Made by a program: the position numbers and the translations under genes | Origin: FEN-1297 sp963834015 | Lineage (GTDB): Bacteria; Bacteroidota; Ignavibacteria; Ignavibacteriales; Ignavibacteriaceae | Reading direction: 5' to 3' | Assembly (NCBI GenBank): GCA_963834015.1 | Contig: CAWIAG010000002.1 | Location: 930,001 to 994,000 of the forward strand | Length of the DNA stretch: 64,000 nucleotides | Part shown: positions 1 through 7,726 of the stretch, piece by piece | Numbering within the stretch: position 1 is the first letter of the stretch | Layout of the letters: each line of letters opens with the position of its first letter | The notes under the pieces: generated by a model | Told to the model about the DNA's origin: nothing | The model's database searches: none | What the model saw: the letters and a program-made list of their open reading frames with translations, nothing else

Positions 1-309
1 GATCTGCAAGGCAATAATTGAAATCCCCGGCTTCAGAATAAGTACTAGGCCTATTATAGAATTAAGAATTCCAGCCGCTAATGACCAACCCCATGCATTT
101 AACTGATTTCTAAAAGTTATTGAAGAAATTATTTCAATAATACCTATAACAAAGAAAGCTGCACTGAATAAAACGGCTAGTGAGAGATAAGTTTCTACCG
201 GGGTTATAAGAGCCCAGATGCCAATAACAATAAAAATAGTTCCAAGTATTAAAAGAAGATACCAATGTTCAATAGTATCTTTTATTGATTCGAATTTATA
301 GTTATCCAT
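1..309 (-). CDS. HdeD-family (DUF308) membrane protein, partial
   Basis: The first 103 codons of a minus-strand gene run off the left edge of the window. The start at 309 is supported by a TAGGAG ribosome site about 7 bases upstream. The protein opens with a short polar stretch (MDNYKFESIKDTIEHW) and then strongly hydrophobic segments at about residues 17-37, 42-62 and 75-95, with the pattern seen in HdeD/DUF308 proteins (paired helices separated by short Gly/Trp loops). HdeD-like proteins are inner-membrane proteins linked to acid and general stress. Its promoter region carries the same paired palindromes and GG-N10-GA element as the phasin and MDR genes further right, so it probably belongs to that regulon. 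The C-terminus is not visible. Confidence 0.75.
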   Translation of the reverse strand, partial: MDNYKFESIKDTIEHWYLLLILGTIFIVIGIWALITPVETYLSLAVLFSAAFFVIGIIEIISSITFRNQLNAWGWSLAAGILNSIIGLVLILKPGISIIALQI

Positions 310-388
310 TTTTTTCTCCTAAATTTTATGAATTTATATTTTAATAAAACTATTCTGAATCTATCTGTTTATTTCTTTATTAAGTCAT

Positions 389-402
389 TCAATTGGTGAG
401 CC
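389..402 (-). promoter_or_regulatory. Sigma-54-like promoter for the HdeD-like gene
   Basis: Read on the minus strand the sequence is TGGCTCACCAATTGAA. The -24 TGGC is intact and the GG doublet is followed after exactly 10 bases by GA where sigma-54 promoters have GC. The same GG-N10-GA arrangement occurs at 12459-12472 and 14465-14478. Predicted transcription start is near 377, giving a leader of about 70 bases. The non-consensus -12 element makes this a candidate only. Confidence 0.45.
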
Positions 403-463
403 ATAGTTAAAGGTACTAAAATTCTTTATTTATGAAGTAATTAGAGAGGATTCGAAATACATT

Positions 464-512
464 ATGCTTTTATTAAAGCAATAACTTAATTCAATTGCTT
501 AGATAAAAGCAA
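464..512. promoter_or_regulatory. Paired 18-bp palindromic operators, 31-bp spacing (region 3)
   Basis: Two sites, ATGCTTTTATTAAAGCAA at 464-481 and TTGCTTAGATAAAAGCAA at 495-512, start 31 bp apart. The second has a perfect six-base inverted repeat (TTGCTT/AAGCAA). They lie about 62 bp upstream of the GG of the sigma-54-like element of the HdeD-like gene. Identical spacing and similar sites occur at 12535-12583 and 14519-14567. The likely binder is the activator encoded at 14590-16752. The rest of the 310-732 gap holds no recognisable gene; the chemoreceptor at 733 has only a weak AGGCAG-type ribosome site. Confidence 0.65.
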
Positions 513-732
513 TAACTCATATTTGAGAGTCGTTGTTGTATCGAGTGCAGCCTCATTAAATTTGTAACAGCTTACACCTATCTTTGAGAAAAATTGTAAA
601 AAATATTTATAACATTTAATTTTAATCCTCCTTACCATTAACAACACCCCACTGCCATTCACAACATAAATTGTATAGAAAATACCCGAGCATACGATAA
701 TAACATCAGGCAAATAGATTATAGGCAGAAAT

Positions 733-1737
733 ATGAAATGGTTTAACAATTTAAAAATTAGCGGAAAATTAACCTTAGGCTTTGTTGTCATTACAGCAAT
801 AACAGTTATACTTGGTTATACCGGTTATTCTTGGACAACTAAAGTTGTCGGCAATATGAATACAATGTACCTGGACGGTCTTATTCCAATTAAGGATCTT
901 AGTAATGCAAACGACGCTTTGCTTACTCTGCGAGGTGACTTCGTTGCGAGTCTCGGTACAAAGGATCTCACAAAAAGACAAGAATATATTTACTCAATAA
1001 AAAATGAATCCAATAAAGTTGATGAACTTATCGATAAATATTCAAAGGCGGTGCTTGCTGCAGAGGCGCAGGAATTATTACCAAAATTCCTTTCTTCATG
1101 GAATGCATATAAAAAATACCATGGTATTGTAATTGATGACATTTTAAATTTACAGGACGAGCAGGCAAAAGAAATCATTTATATTGAGTCGCTTCCCTCA
1201 ATGCTTGAAGCAAGAAAAGATCTGAATGAACTGATCAATGTTAACACCAAAGTTGCGAATGACCTGCATGAAGCGGCAAATACATCGGCCCAGACGGCAA
1301 AAACTAATTTGTTTATTTTTATTATGCTTTCTGTTGCCGGTGCTTTGGGTTTAGGTATATTTCTCTCAAAAACTATTTCAAAAAAAATAAATAAGGCAGT
1401 ACTAATATTACAGGAACTCGGAAAGGGACATCTTGGGAAAAGACTGAATATTGATACAAACGATGAGGTTGGAGTAATGGCGAAAATGATGAATCAATTT
1501 GCAGATAACCTGCAGAAATTTGTTGTAGGCAGCATGATTAGAATATCCGAAGGCGATTTTAATTTTGAATTACCTTTGAAAGACAAAGACGATGAAATAA
1601 CACCTGCATTAAATCTTACGACAAAAACGTTAAAAGAATTGAAAAAAGAAACTGATATGATGACCGCTTGGGCAAAAGAAGGGATCTTGAAAAAAGAGGC
1701 AACACAGATAAGTTCAAAGGGGGTTACAGCGAAATAA
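733..1737 (+). CDS. Methyl-accepting chemotaxis protein, N-terminal part (frameshifted)
   Basis: This frame encodes the sensory half of a chemoreceptor: a first transmembrane helix at about residues 12-32, a four-helix-bundle type periplasmic ligand domain to about residue 190, a second membrane helix at about 191-212, and a HAMP domain beginning with the SKTISKKINKA segment. The frame leaves the family sequence after WAKEGILKK (about residue 318) and stops at 1737. The expected continuation, RGNTDKFKGGY, is in the -1 frame starting at 1695, so the gene is interrupted at a run of six A residues (1690-1695). Restoring one A joins both halves into a protein of about 695 residues with HAMP, a second HAMP-like linker and the signalling domain. 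It could be a sequencing error, a slippage site or a recent mutation. Confidence 0.85.
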   Translation: MKWFNNLKISGKLTLGFVVITAITVILGYTGYSWTTKVVGNMNTMYLDGLIPIKDLSNANDALLTLRGDFVASLGTKDLTKRQEYIYSIKNESNKVDELIDKYSKAVLAAEAQELLPKFLSSWNAYKKYHGIVIDDILNLQDEQAKEIIYIESLPSMLEARKDLNELINVNTKVANDLHEAANTSAQTAKTNLFIFIMLSVAGALGLGIFLSKTISKKINKAVLILQELGKGHLGKRLNIDTNDEVGVMAKMMNQFADNLQKFVVGSMIRISEGDFNFELPLKDKDDEITPALNLTTKTLKELKKETDMMTAWAKEGILKKEATQISSKGVTAK

Positions 1738-2828
1738 TAAGCGGATTTAACAATACTGTAATTGAGATTGTAACAAAAGTCAGAGAATCTGAAAATATTC
1801 TCGAAATATTGTCTACAGGAGATCTTACTGCAAGAATGGAAGGAGAGTATAAAGGAAATTACAAAAAGTTACAAACCTACGTAAATAATTTAGCAAATTC
1901 TCTTGAGGATATAATCGGAAAAGTGAATGAATCAATTGCAACAACAGCAAGTTCCGCAACTGAGATATCATCAAGTACGGAAGAAATGGCAGCCGGAGCC
2001 GAAGAACAGAGCCAGCAGGTAACGGAAGTTGCGGGAGCCGTTGAACAGATGACGAAGACAATAATAGAAACAACAAAAAATTCCGGGGCGGCTTCAGAAG
2101 CTTCAAAGAAATACGGTGAGATTGCGAAGGAAGGCGGTAATGTTGTAAACGAAACAATAAAGGGAATGAACAGGATATCCGAAGTTGTTCAAAACTCAGC
2201 TGAAACCGTACAGCAGCTCGGCAAGAGCAGCGAACATATTGGAGAAATAGTTCAGGTAATAGACGACATAGCCGACCAGACAAATCTGCTTGCACTGAAT
2301 GCCGCAATAGAAGCCGCGCGCGCAGGTGAACAGGGTCGCGGTTTTGCCGTTGTTGCTGATGAAGTTAGAAAACTTGCCGAAAGAACTTCCAAGGCTACGA
2401 AGGAAATCGCATTAATGATAAAGCAGATACAAAAGGACACAAAAGGTGCAGTTGCATCTATGGAAAAGGGATCTAAAGAAGTAGAGAACGGAAGAGCACT
2501 GGCAAATAAAGCAGGTGAGTCGCTTAAGGAGATCATTGCCGGATCAGAAGATGTAGTAGATATAATTTCGCAGGTAGCTGCAGCAAGTGAAGAACAATCT
2601 ACTACTTCTGAACAAATAAGCAGGAGTATTGAGTCAATAAGCAGCGTAGTACAGCAGAGTGCTGCAGGTGTTCAGCAGGTTGCAAAGGCAACAGAAGATC
2701 TGAGCAGATTAACCGATAATCTCCAGAATCTGGTAAATAGATTCAAGATTAGTAATCGTCATGATTCTGATAAAGGCAATAAATATGCGGTTAAACAAAA
2801 TGGAAAATTAATTGAAGTTAAGAGGTAA
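1668..2828 (+). CDS. Methyl-accepting chemotaxis protein, C-terminal signalling part (frameshifted)
   Basis: The second half of the chemoreceptor starts in real terms at about 1695 (RGNTDKFKGGYSEIISGFN); the ATG at 1668 is only the first Met of the open frame. It contains a HAMP-like segment (STGDLTARMEGEYKGNYKKL), a long methylation helix rich in Gln/Glu/Ala, and the highly conserved cytoplasmic hairpin tip with DQTNLLALNAAIEAARAGE and GRGFAVVADEVRKLAERT. This tip binds CheA and CheW in receptor arrays. A long Ser/Glu-rich return helix and a basic tail follow. No CheW or CheA gene is in the window. On its own the fragment has no membrane anchor, so unless the frameshift is bypassed the product would be a soluble or unmade signalling domain. 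Confidence 0.85.
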   Translation: MGKRRDLEKRGNTDKFKGGYSEIISGFNNTVIEIVTKVRESENILEILSTGDLTARMEGEYKGNYKKLQTYVNNLANSLEDIIGKVNESIATTASSATEISSSTEEMAAGAEEQSQQVTEVAGAVEQMTKTIIETTKNSGAASEASKKYGEIAKEGGNVVNETIKGMNRISEVVQNSAETVQQLGKSSEHIGEIVQVIDDIADQTNLLALNAAIEAARAGEQGRGFAVVADEVRKLAERTSKATKEIALMIKQIQKDTKGAVASMEKGSKEVENGRALANKAGESLKEIIAGSEDVVDIISQVAAASEEQSTTSEQISRSIESISSVVQQSAAGVQQVAKATEDLSRLTDNLQNLVNRFKISNRHDSDKGNKYAVKQNGKLIEVKR

Positions 2829-2845
2829 AATTGTTAATTATGGAA

Positions 2846-2884
2846 TACATTCATTAATTAATTTCAATAAAATAAATGAATGTA
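2846..2884 (+). terminator. Hairpin after the chemoreceptor
   Basis: TACATTCATT at 2846-2855 is matched by AATGAATGTA at 2875-2884, a perfect 10-bp stem with a 19-base loop, lying 18 bases after the chemoreceptor stop. There is no clear T run, so terminator function is uncertain. It ends 23 bp before the insertion sequence. Confidence 0.3.
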
Positions 2885-2945
2885 CAGGGTCGTAATTCGT
2901 TTAGCGCGAGTTTGTAAAATAATTTGTGTAAATGACAAATTGAAT

Positions 2946-4175
2946 TCATAAGAAAGGCGCAAGCCTTTGTTCAAACATAATTGAAAAATTAGAAATAACA
3001 ATGGACCAATTTCTAATAGGCATTGTCCATTTTTTAGATAAATCCCTATAAGCCAAATAAAGCATTTTTTTTAGAGCATCATCATTTGGGAAAAGAGATC
3101 TTGTTTTAGTGACCTTTCTAAACTGACGATGAACTGCTTCCACTGCGTTTGTCGTATAGATTACGGTCCTAATTTCTTCCGGATATTTAAAAAATGTAGC
3201 CAGGTTATTCCAGTTTTGCTTCCAAGACTTTAAGGCTAAGGAATATTTTTTAGACCAGTTTTCTTCAAGCATTTTAAGATTCTCCAGAGCAGATTCTTCT
3301 GTTGGAGCAGAATAAACCGGCTTCAACTGTTTCATAAATTCTTTCTGGTCTTTAGAGGCAATATATTTTAAGGTGTTTCTGATCTGGTGTATTACACAGA
3401 GCTGTATTTCTGTCTTAGGGAAAACAGTATTTATAGCCTCAGGAAAGCCTTTCAACCCGTCTATGCAGGCAACTAGAATATCTTGTATTCCACGGTTCTT
3501 TAACTCGGTTAGAACACTAAGCCAGAAGTTGGCACCTTCTGCTTCCCCAACCCAGAGCCCAAGTAAGTCTTTTCTGCCGCTTACTTCAACGCCAAGGCAT
3601 GTATAGGCTGCCTTTGAAGTCACTTTCTTAGATTCGTCTCTGACTTTGTAATGAATAGCATCAAAGAAAACTATTGGGTACATGGCTTCAAGAGGTCTGT
3701 TTTGCCATTCTGTGGCGATGTGGACAATTTTATCGGTAATGTTTGAGATTAAAGTAGCTGATACGTCTAAACCATAAAGTTCTTGAATATGTGACTGTAT
3801 ATCTCTAACGGTCATTCCCTTTGCATACATGGATATTATTTTATCCTCGATTGGTCCAATGGTTCGTTCATATTTTTTAACAATAATCGGGTCAAATTCT
3901 CCATTACGATCCCGGGGAACAGTAATCTCGATTTCTCCGTTATCGTTCTTCAAAGTTTTATGAGTCTTCCCATTACGGCTGTTACCTGTGTTTTTACCTT
4001 CGGGGGAATATTTCTCATATCCTAACTGTTCGGTAAGTTCACTTTCCAGCATTTGTTCGAGAGATTTAGCGATAAGTTTCTTAATGGCTCCATCTTTACC
4101 CATTAAGTCTTCGTAGGTTTTTGCTCCTTTAAGATCGGCTTTAAACTGCTCGATCATTTTATCGGTAAGTTCCAT
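2946..4175 (-). CDS. IS256-family transposase, copy 1
   Basis: A mutator-type DDE transposase that moves the element by cut-and-copy with circle intermediates in this family. The open frame extends to 4289, but I place the start at Met39 of that frame (MELTDKMIEQF, position 4175) because a good AAAGGAG ribosome site lies 12 bases upstream and the 38 preceding residues are encoded by a hairpin leader. The resulting 409 residues match the usual family length. Visible motifs are IVFFDAIHYKVRDE (first Asp), ACIDGLKGFPEAI (second Asp) and TTNAVEAVHRQFRK (Glu), together with the family's conserved LGLWVGEAEGANFW segment. The sequence looks intact, so it is probably active or only recently silent. 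Protein sequence is identical to copy 2. Confidence 0.95.
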   Translation of the reverse strand: MELTDKMIEQFKADLKGAKTYEDLMGKDGAIKKLIAKSLEQMLESELTEQLGYEKYSPEGKNTGNSRNGKTHKTLKNDNGEIEITVPRDRNGEFDPIIVKKYERTIGPIEDKIISMYAKGMTVRDIQSHIQELYGLDVSATLISNITDKIVHIATEWQNRPLEAMYPIVFFDAIHYKVRDESKKVTSKAAYTCLGVEVSGRKDLLGLWVGEAEGANFWLSVLTELKNRGIQDILVACIDGLKGFPEAINTVFPKTEIQLCVIHQIRNTLKYIASKDQKEFMKQLKPVYSAPTEESALENLKMLEENWSKKYSLALKSWKQNWNNLATFFKYPEEIRTVIYTTNAVEAVHRQFRKVTKTRSLFPNDDALKKMLYLAYRDLSKKWTMPIRNWSIVISNFSIMFEQRLAPFL

Positions 4176-4230
4176 GAGTGTAAACGCTCCTTTCGGATTT
4201 TTGATTAATAAAATAACGATTTTTTTCTTA

Positions 4231-4271
4231 GAGGTAAATGCTGTTTCGCTACGCTCAACAGCATTTACCTC
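4231..4271 (-). other. 15-bp stem hairpin in the transposase leader
   Basis: GAGGTAAATGCTGTT (4231-4245) pairs perfectly with AACAGCATTTACCTC (4257-4271) around an 11-base loop. It lies between the right end of the IS and the transposase ribosome site, where read-through transcripts from outside would enter. In other IS families a leader hairpin of this kind limits transposase made from outside transcription. No T run follows in either direction, so a simple terminator is unlikely. Confidence 0.6.
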
Positions 4272-4313
4272 AAGTCCTTTATTAATCATTTACACAAGAT
4301 TATTTACACTCCC

Positions 4314-4426
4314 GTATATTCAGAGCCTCCAGGCGTTTTTGTATATATTATCCCATATCCTTCATTTTCAAGAAGCTTGAATATATTATCCGCTAGTTGC
4401 TTTTCATCTTCAACTAATAATAACAT
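4314..4426 (-). pseudogene. Response-regulator receiver fragment cut by IS copy 1
   Basis: From an ATG at 4426 the minus strand reads MLLLVEDEKQLADNIFKL and on to GGSEYT, the start of a receiver domain with its acidic pocket (VEDE). The frame then runs into the IS right end and stops after a few codons (TGV). The phosphoacceptor Asp region and the rest of the domain are absent, and no frame on the other side of the IS (below 2908) continues it. It follows the LytTR regulator after 27 bases in the same frame register, so it was once the last gene of that operon. Confidence 0.75.
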
Positions 4427-4453
4427 TTCATTTAAAATTTCTGAACTTTTAGA

Positions 4454-5209
4454 TTATGGATTATCTAACTTTTTAAAACATCTTCTGCTTATATTAAATC
4501 TCTTCTCTGTATTTTTTAAAATTACGTTATGTTTATTCTTACAATTTTCAATTTTGCAAATGTATTTAGTATTAATTATGGTTGACCTGTGGATACGGAG
4601 AAATACGTTTTCAGGCAGTAATGATTTCCATTTTGCAACAGACCTCCGGATAAGTATTTGTCTGTTATCATCCAGAACCACTAATGAATATTGATTACTT
4701 GCTTCGATAAACTTTATCTTTTCCACGGCAATTAGAACATTTGAGTTGTGAAGTTTGAGTAATACATTTTCACCAAATTTATATTTCTGTGTCCCGTTAC
4801 CGTTATCTATACTATCCAGAATTCTTGCTTTGGTTATTTCAAATTTGTTTAACCTGGTCTGAATTGCATGTAATAATTCATCACTTTTAAAAGGTTTAAA
4901 TATATAGTCATCTGCACCCAGTTCCATTCCTTTCCTGAAATCACTTCTTTCGACTTTCGCGGTTAAAAAAATGAAAGGGACTACAAATGCTTCACCATCA
5001 TTCCTTAATTCCCTTAATATTTCATAGCCATCCAATCCAGGTAACATAATATCACAAATTATCAGATCAGGCTTGAACTGTTCGACAAGGTTTAAACTTT
5101 GCCCTCCATCAGAACAACTGATTACATCATAGTTTTCTGATTTAAGCAAAAGTGAGATGTTTTTGAGCAGTTGTTTTTCATCCTCTATTATAAGTATTCT
5201 TTTTTTCAT
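4454..5209 (-). CDS. LytTR-type DNA-binding response regulator
   Basis: A 251-residue response regulator. The N-terminal receiver domain (about 1-125) has the acidic pair in LIIEDEK, the phosphoacceptor Asp53 in LIICDIMLPGLDG, and the conserved Thr/Lys in FLTAKVERS and IFKPFKSDE. The C-terminal part (about 150-250) is a LytTR DNA-binding domain, recognised by IKFIEASNQYSLVVL, the basic IRRSVAKWKSLLP segment and FLRIHRSTIIN. It is 12 bases downstream of the kinase at 5222-6799, which is probably its partner. A second regulator gene followed it and is now truncated by the insertion sequence. LytTR proteins usually bind pairs of direct repeats near their targets; none could be assigned here. Confidence 0.9.
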   Translation of the reverse strand: MKKRILIIEDEKQLLKNISLLLKSENYDVISCSDGGQSLNLVEQFKPDLIICDIMLPGLDGYEILRELRNDGEAFVVPFIFLTAKVERSDFRKGMELGADDYIFKPFKSDELLHAIQTRLNKFEITKARILDSIDNGNGTQKYKFGENVLLKLHNSNVLIAVEKIKFIEASNQYSLVVLDDNRQILIRRSVAKWKSLLPENVFLRIHRSTIINTKYICKIENCKNKHNVILKNTEKRFNISRRCFKKLDNP

Positions 5210-5221
5210 ACAGTGCTCTGT

Positions 5222-6799
5222 TTAATTTACCGGTATTCCAACTTTGAATTTTGTGCCTTCGTTTATTTTACTTTCAAAAGTAATAGTTCCTTTATGCATT
5301 TCTACAGATCTTTTAATTATAGACATACCGAGACCGGTTCCCTGTATATCACCAACATTTTCGCCTCTGTGAAATGGTTCAAATAAATGAGCCCTGTCTT
5401 TTTCAGGGATGCCGATTCCAGTATCATTTATTTCAAATTCGATCTTTTTCCCGGCCATAGCAATGTTGAACTCAATAATCCCGCCTTGCATAGAATATTT
5501 AATAGCATTAGAGATCAGATTCACTAAAATATACTTAAGTAGTTTTTCATCAATAGGAAAAATTTTTTTCTTTAAACTGTAATTAAACTTCACTTCATGG
5601 TCATTTCTGAGTAACGGACTTAAATTATTAAGTATGTTGCAACATAATTTTTCAAGATCAATTTCTTTAGGCTCAAATTTTATTTTACCTGTTTCGGTTC
5701 TGGAGATAATAAGCATATCATCAATAATGCCGGTTATATGATGAACGTTTTCCTTAATCTTTTCAACTTGTTCATTAAATTCCTGCTCATTCCACTTTTT
5801 TTGATATCTCTGAATAAGTTCTATTGAAGAAAAAATGACTGCCAGCGGAATTCTGACCTCATGGGAAGCCATCGAAGCGAAATTCGACTTATGTTCACTG
5901 AACTCTCTTTCCTTAGCTAAGGATCGTCTGATTTTTTCCTCTACATGTTTTTGTTTTGCAATTTTTTCTTCCAGCAGTTTGTTTACTTCCCCAAGTTTTT
6001 GGGTTCGTTCAACTACTAATTCTTCAAGGCAGAGCCTGTATTTTTCAAGTTCTTTTTCATCATTTTTACGTTTACTAATATCACGCAGAACAAATACCAT
6101 TCCGTTTGGCTGTCCGCTGGAATCTCTTAATACGTCACCGTTCACTTCACAATCCACTTCTTTGTTGTCAAATTTTATTTTATACTCTCTTAGTCCAACT
6201 TTTTGTTTAAATGACAAACCTATATCTTCGAGTGCTCTCTGTTTGTCTGCCGGTAAAATGAAAGACATGATGTTCTCACCAAGTATTTGTTTCTCCGGTA
6301 AAAGCTGCGATATAAAACTTTCATTAATGTAGATGATATTGAACAGAATATCCGTCCTGATAATAAAATCAGGAACAGTATTTAGTAAAATCCTATACTG
6401 TGTCTCGCTCTCTTCAAGAGTTCTTTCTGTAAGCTTGCGATCGGTTATGTCTACGCTAATTGCAACAATATTTGTGATATTTCCATAATCATCATAAATT
6501 GCCGATATCGAAGCGGCTTCCCAAAATGGATATCCATTCTTTTTCCGACTTAAGAATTCTCCATTCCATTCCCGACCGCTGATAACAGTATCCCAAATTT
6601 TGTAGTACATGTCCGGTTCAGTTTGTACGAATTTGAGGATGCTTGTGTTCTTCCCCAACACTTCTGAAGTACTGTACCCTGTTGTTTCCGTAAACCAATG
6701 ATTTATATATTCAATTTTACTATTAATATTAATTATTATTACCGAAACCGGGGCTTTATTCAATAAGCTGTAAAATATGTCGTATTTCAAGCACAGCAT
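5222..6799 (-). CDS. PAS-domain sensor histidine kinase
   Basis: A 525-residue kinase without predicted membrane segments. PAS domain 1 covers about residues 10-120 (with the PAC ending IVAISVDITDRK), PAS domain 2 about 130-245 (FVLRDISKRK), then a coiled coil (245-305), a HisKA domain with phosphoacceptor His313 in ASHEVRIPL, and a HATPase domain with N box LVNLISNAIKYS, G1 box NDTGIGIPEKDRAHLFEPF and G2 box GTGLGMSII. The conserved acidic residue after the His is present. It sits between the LytTR regulator (12 bases downstream) and the nucleotidyltransferase-like gene (3 bases upstream), indicating one operon. A cytoplasmic stimulus is likely; the ligand is unknown. Confidence 0.92.
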   Translation of the reverse strand: MLCLKYDIFYSLLNKAPVSVIIININSKIEYINHWFTETTGYSTSEVLGKNTSILKFVQTEPDMYYKIWDTVISGREWNGEFLSRKKNGYPFWEAASISAIYDDYGNITNIVAISVDITDRKLTERTLEESETQYRILLNTVPDFIIRTDILFNIIYINESFISQLLPEKQILGENIMSFILPADKQRALEDIGLSFKQKVGLREYKIKFDNKEVDCEVNGDVLRDSSGQPNGMVFVLRDISKRKNDEKELEKYRLCLEELVVERTQKLGEVNKLLEEKIAKQKHVEEKIRRSLAKEREFSEHKSNFASMASHEVRIPLAVIFSSIELIQRYQKKWNEQEFNEQVEKIKENVHHITGIIDDMLIISRTETGKIKFEPKEIDLEKLCCNILNNLSPLLRNDHEVKFNYSLKKKIFPIDEKLLKYILVNLISNAIKYSMQGGIIEFNIAMAGKKIEFEINDTGIGIPEKDRAHLFEPFHRGENVGDIQGTGLGMSIIKRSVEMHKGTITFESKINEGTKFKVGIPVN

Positions 6800-6802
6800 T
6801 AT

Positions 6803-7498
6803 TTATCTCGTAATCAAATCCTCAACTTTAGCGATATCAGTGGCATATTTAATGTTTATAATTTTTGAAAATGAAAATCCTTTAAGAATATATCCTCTGT
6901 CTATCAGAAATCGCAGAAATTCTCTTAATCCTGATTCACTGAATTGAAATGAATTTTTCATATCGTTAAATATTTTAGTAGAAAAATAATAGATGCCTCC
7001 GGTTGCCCAGCTATAACCTTCCTTGGAATCACTAAATTTTAAGATTATATCTTCCTCATTCATTGCTACACAAAGAGGTTTTTCATCATCATTGTATCTT
7101 GTTATAGCCAGTACCCCGTCGACATCTTCCTGAAGTAATGAATAAGTAACAAATTCCGAGAATTCACTCTCAATAAAAACAAACTCAGTATTTATCAGGA
7201 AAAATGTTTCATTTGTAAGAAAAGGTATTAATGCAAATAAACCGTGTATGAAGCTTCCCCGATCCACTGAAATAAGTTCTAATGGGATTCCGAAATTTTG
7301 TGTGGAAAGGTAGTGTTTAAGTTCCGGTTGATGCGAATTAATAACGCAGTATACTTTTCTCAATCCATTAATACGGCCAATTCTAATTATTCTTTCTATT
7401 AAGTACTCGTCTTTAACTTTCGTCATATATTTAAAGTTCTCTAAACTGCCTCCCTTATTACAAGAGCTATAATCAGCTTGGATTATTACAATGTTCAT
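6803..7498 (-). CDS. Degenerate sugar-nucleotidyltransferase-like protein
   Basis: A 231-residue protein with the layout of NDP-sugar pyrophosphorylases: an N-terminal beta strand (MNIVIIQA), a segment resembling MTKVKDEYLIERIIRIGR where the family has the KPM...PLI...I motif, FFLINTEFVF at the place of the metal-binding L-N-T-D motif, a central ATGGIYYFS strand, and a C-terminal IKYATDIAKVEDL that matches the usual DVDTPEDL ending. The Gly-rich G-G-x-G-T-R-L loop has become QADYSSCNKGGSLENF and the metal Asp is Glu, so catalytic activity is doubtful. It lies 3 bases before a kinase gene, which suggests a regulatory or ligand-binding role in signalling. A working enzyme with unusual chemistry cannot be excluded. 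Confidence 0.65.
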   Translation of the reverse strand: MNIVIIQADYSSCNKGGSLENFKYMTKVKDEYLIERIIRIGRINGLRKVYCVINSHQPELKHYLSTQNFGIPLELISVDRGSFIHGLFALIPFLTNETFFLINTEFVFIESEFSEFVTYSLLQEDVDGVLAITRYNDDEKPLCVAMNEEDIILKFSDSKEGYSWATGGIYYFSTKIFNDMKNSFQFSESGLREFLRFLIDRGYILKGFSFSKIINIKYATDIAKVEDLITR

Positions 7499-7585
7499 TT
7501 GATATTTCTGTTAATTTTAATAATAGTTAAGTATATTCAAGTGTTATTTTAATTGTTTCAATAAACTTTGCTTTGACGATTGGTT

Positions 7586-7726
7586 TTAAAATTGGTTAAT
7601 ATTTTTATTGCTCATGGCTGCATAAATTTCATAATCTCTATTCATATTTTTTACAACGTGATTTCTTATTACTGCGTCACTATCAACACAGCGTTTTTTC
7701 CTATTTCTAAAACCTGTTTTAATCAT
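7586..7726 (-). CDS. Possible 46-residue protein coupled to the hybrid kinase
   Basis: The TGA stop of the hybrid kinase overlaps an ATG (ATGA arrangement) that opens a 46-codon frame beginning MIKTGFRNRKKRC and ending NINQF. The four-base overlap is typical of translationally coupled genes. The product is small, basic near its N-terminus, has one Cys and no membrane segment. I do not recognise a family. It could also be chance coding or the remains of a longer gene, so confidence is low. The remaining 87 bases before the nucleotidyltransferase-like gene hold nothing recognisable. Confidence 0.35.
   Translation of the reverse strand: MIKTGFRNRKKRCVDSDAVIRNHVVKNMNRDYEIYAAMSNKNINQF

Larger units (their letters stand above)
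2908..4313 (-). mobile_element. IS256-family insertion sequence, copy 1 (1406 bp)
   Basis: Boundaries come from comparing the two copies in this window: similarity begins at GAGTTTGTAAAAT (2908) and ends at ACTCCC (4313). The ends form an imperfect inverted repeat (left TGTAAAATAATTTGTGTAAAT, right inverted TGTAAATAATCTTGTGTAAAT when trimmed by one base at each end to the shared core). It encodes one transposase and a strong internal hairpin. Only three base differences from copy 2 were seen by eye (2912, 3168, 3381), none changing the protein. The eight bases on either side (TTTAGCGC and GTATATTC) do not match, so no target duplication is left. A response-regulator gene is cut off at its right edge and its missing part is not on the left. 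Confidence 0.9.

Noticed and set aside
1687..1700. Programmed -1 frameshift heptamer
   Set aside because: The frame is TTG-AAA-AAA-GAG, which does not fit X-XXY-YYZ; slipping would mispair the first AAA codon with GAA, and no downstream stimulator was apparent.
4176..4289. N-terminal 38 residues of the transposase open frame as real protein
   Set aside because: They are encoded by the leader hairpin, and a good ribosome site lies before Met39.
5835..6332. Plus-strand 165-codon open frame inside the PAS kinase
   Set aside because: Ser/Phe-rich antisense shadow of the kinase coiled-coil and PAS region.
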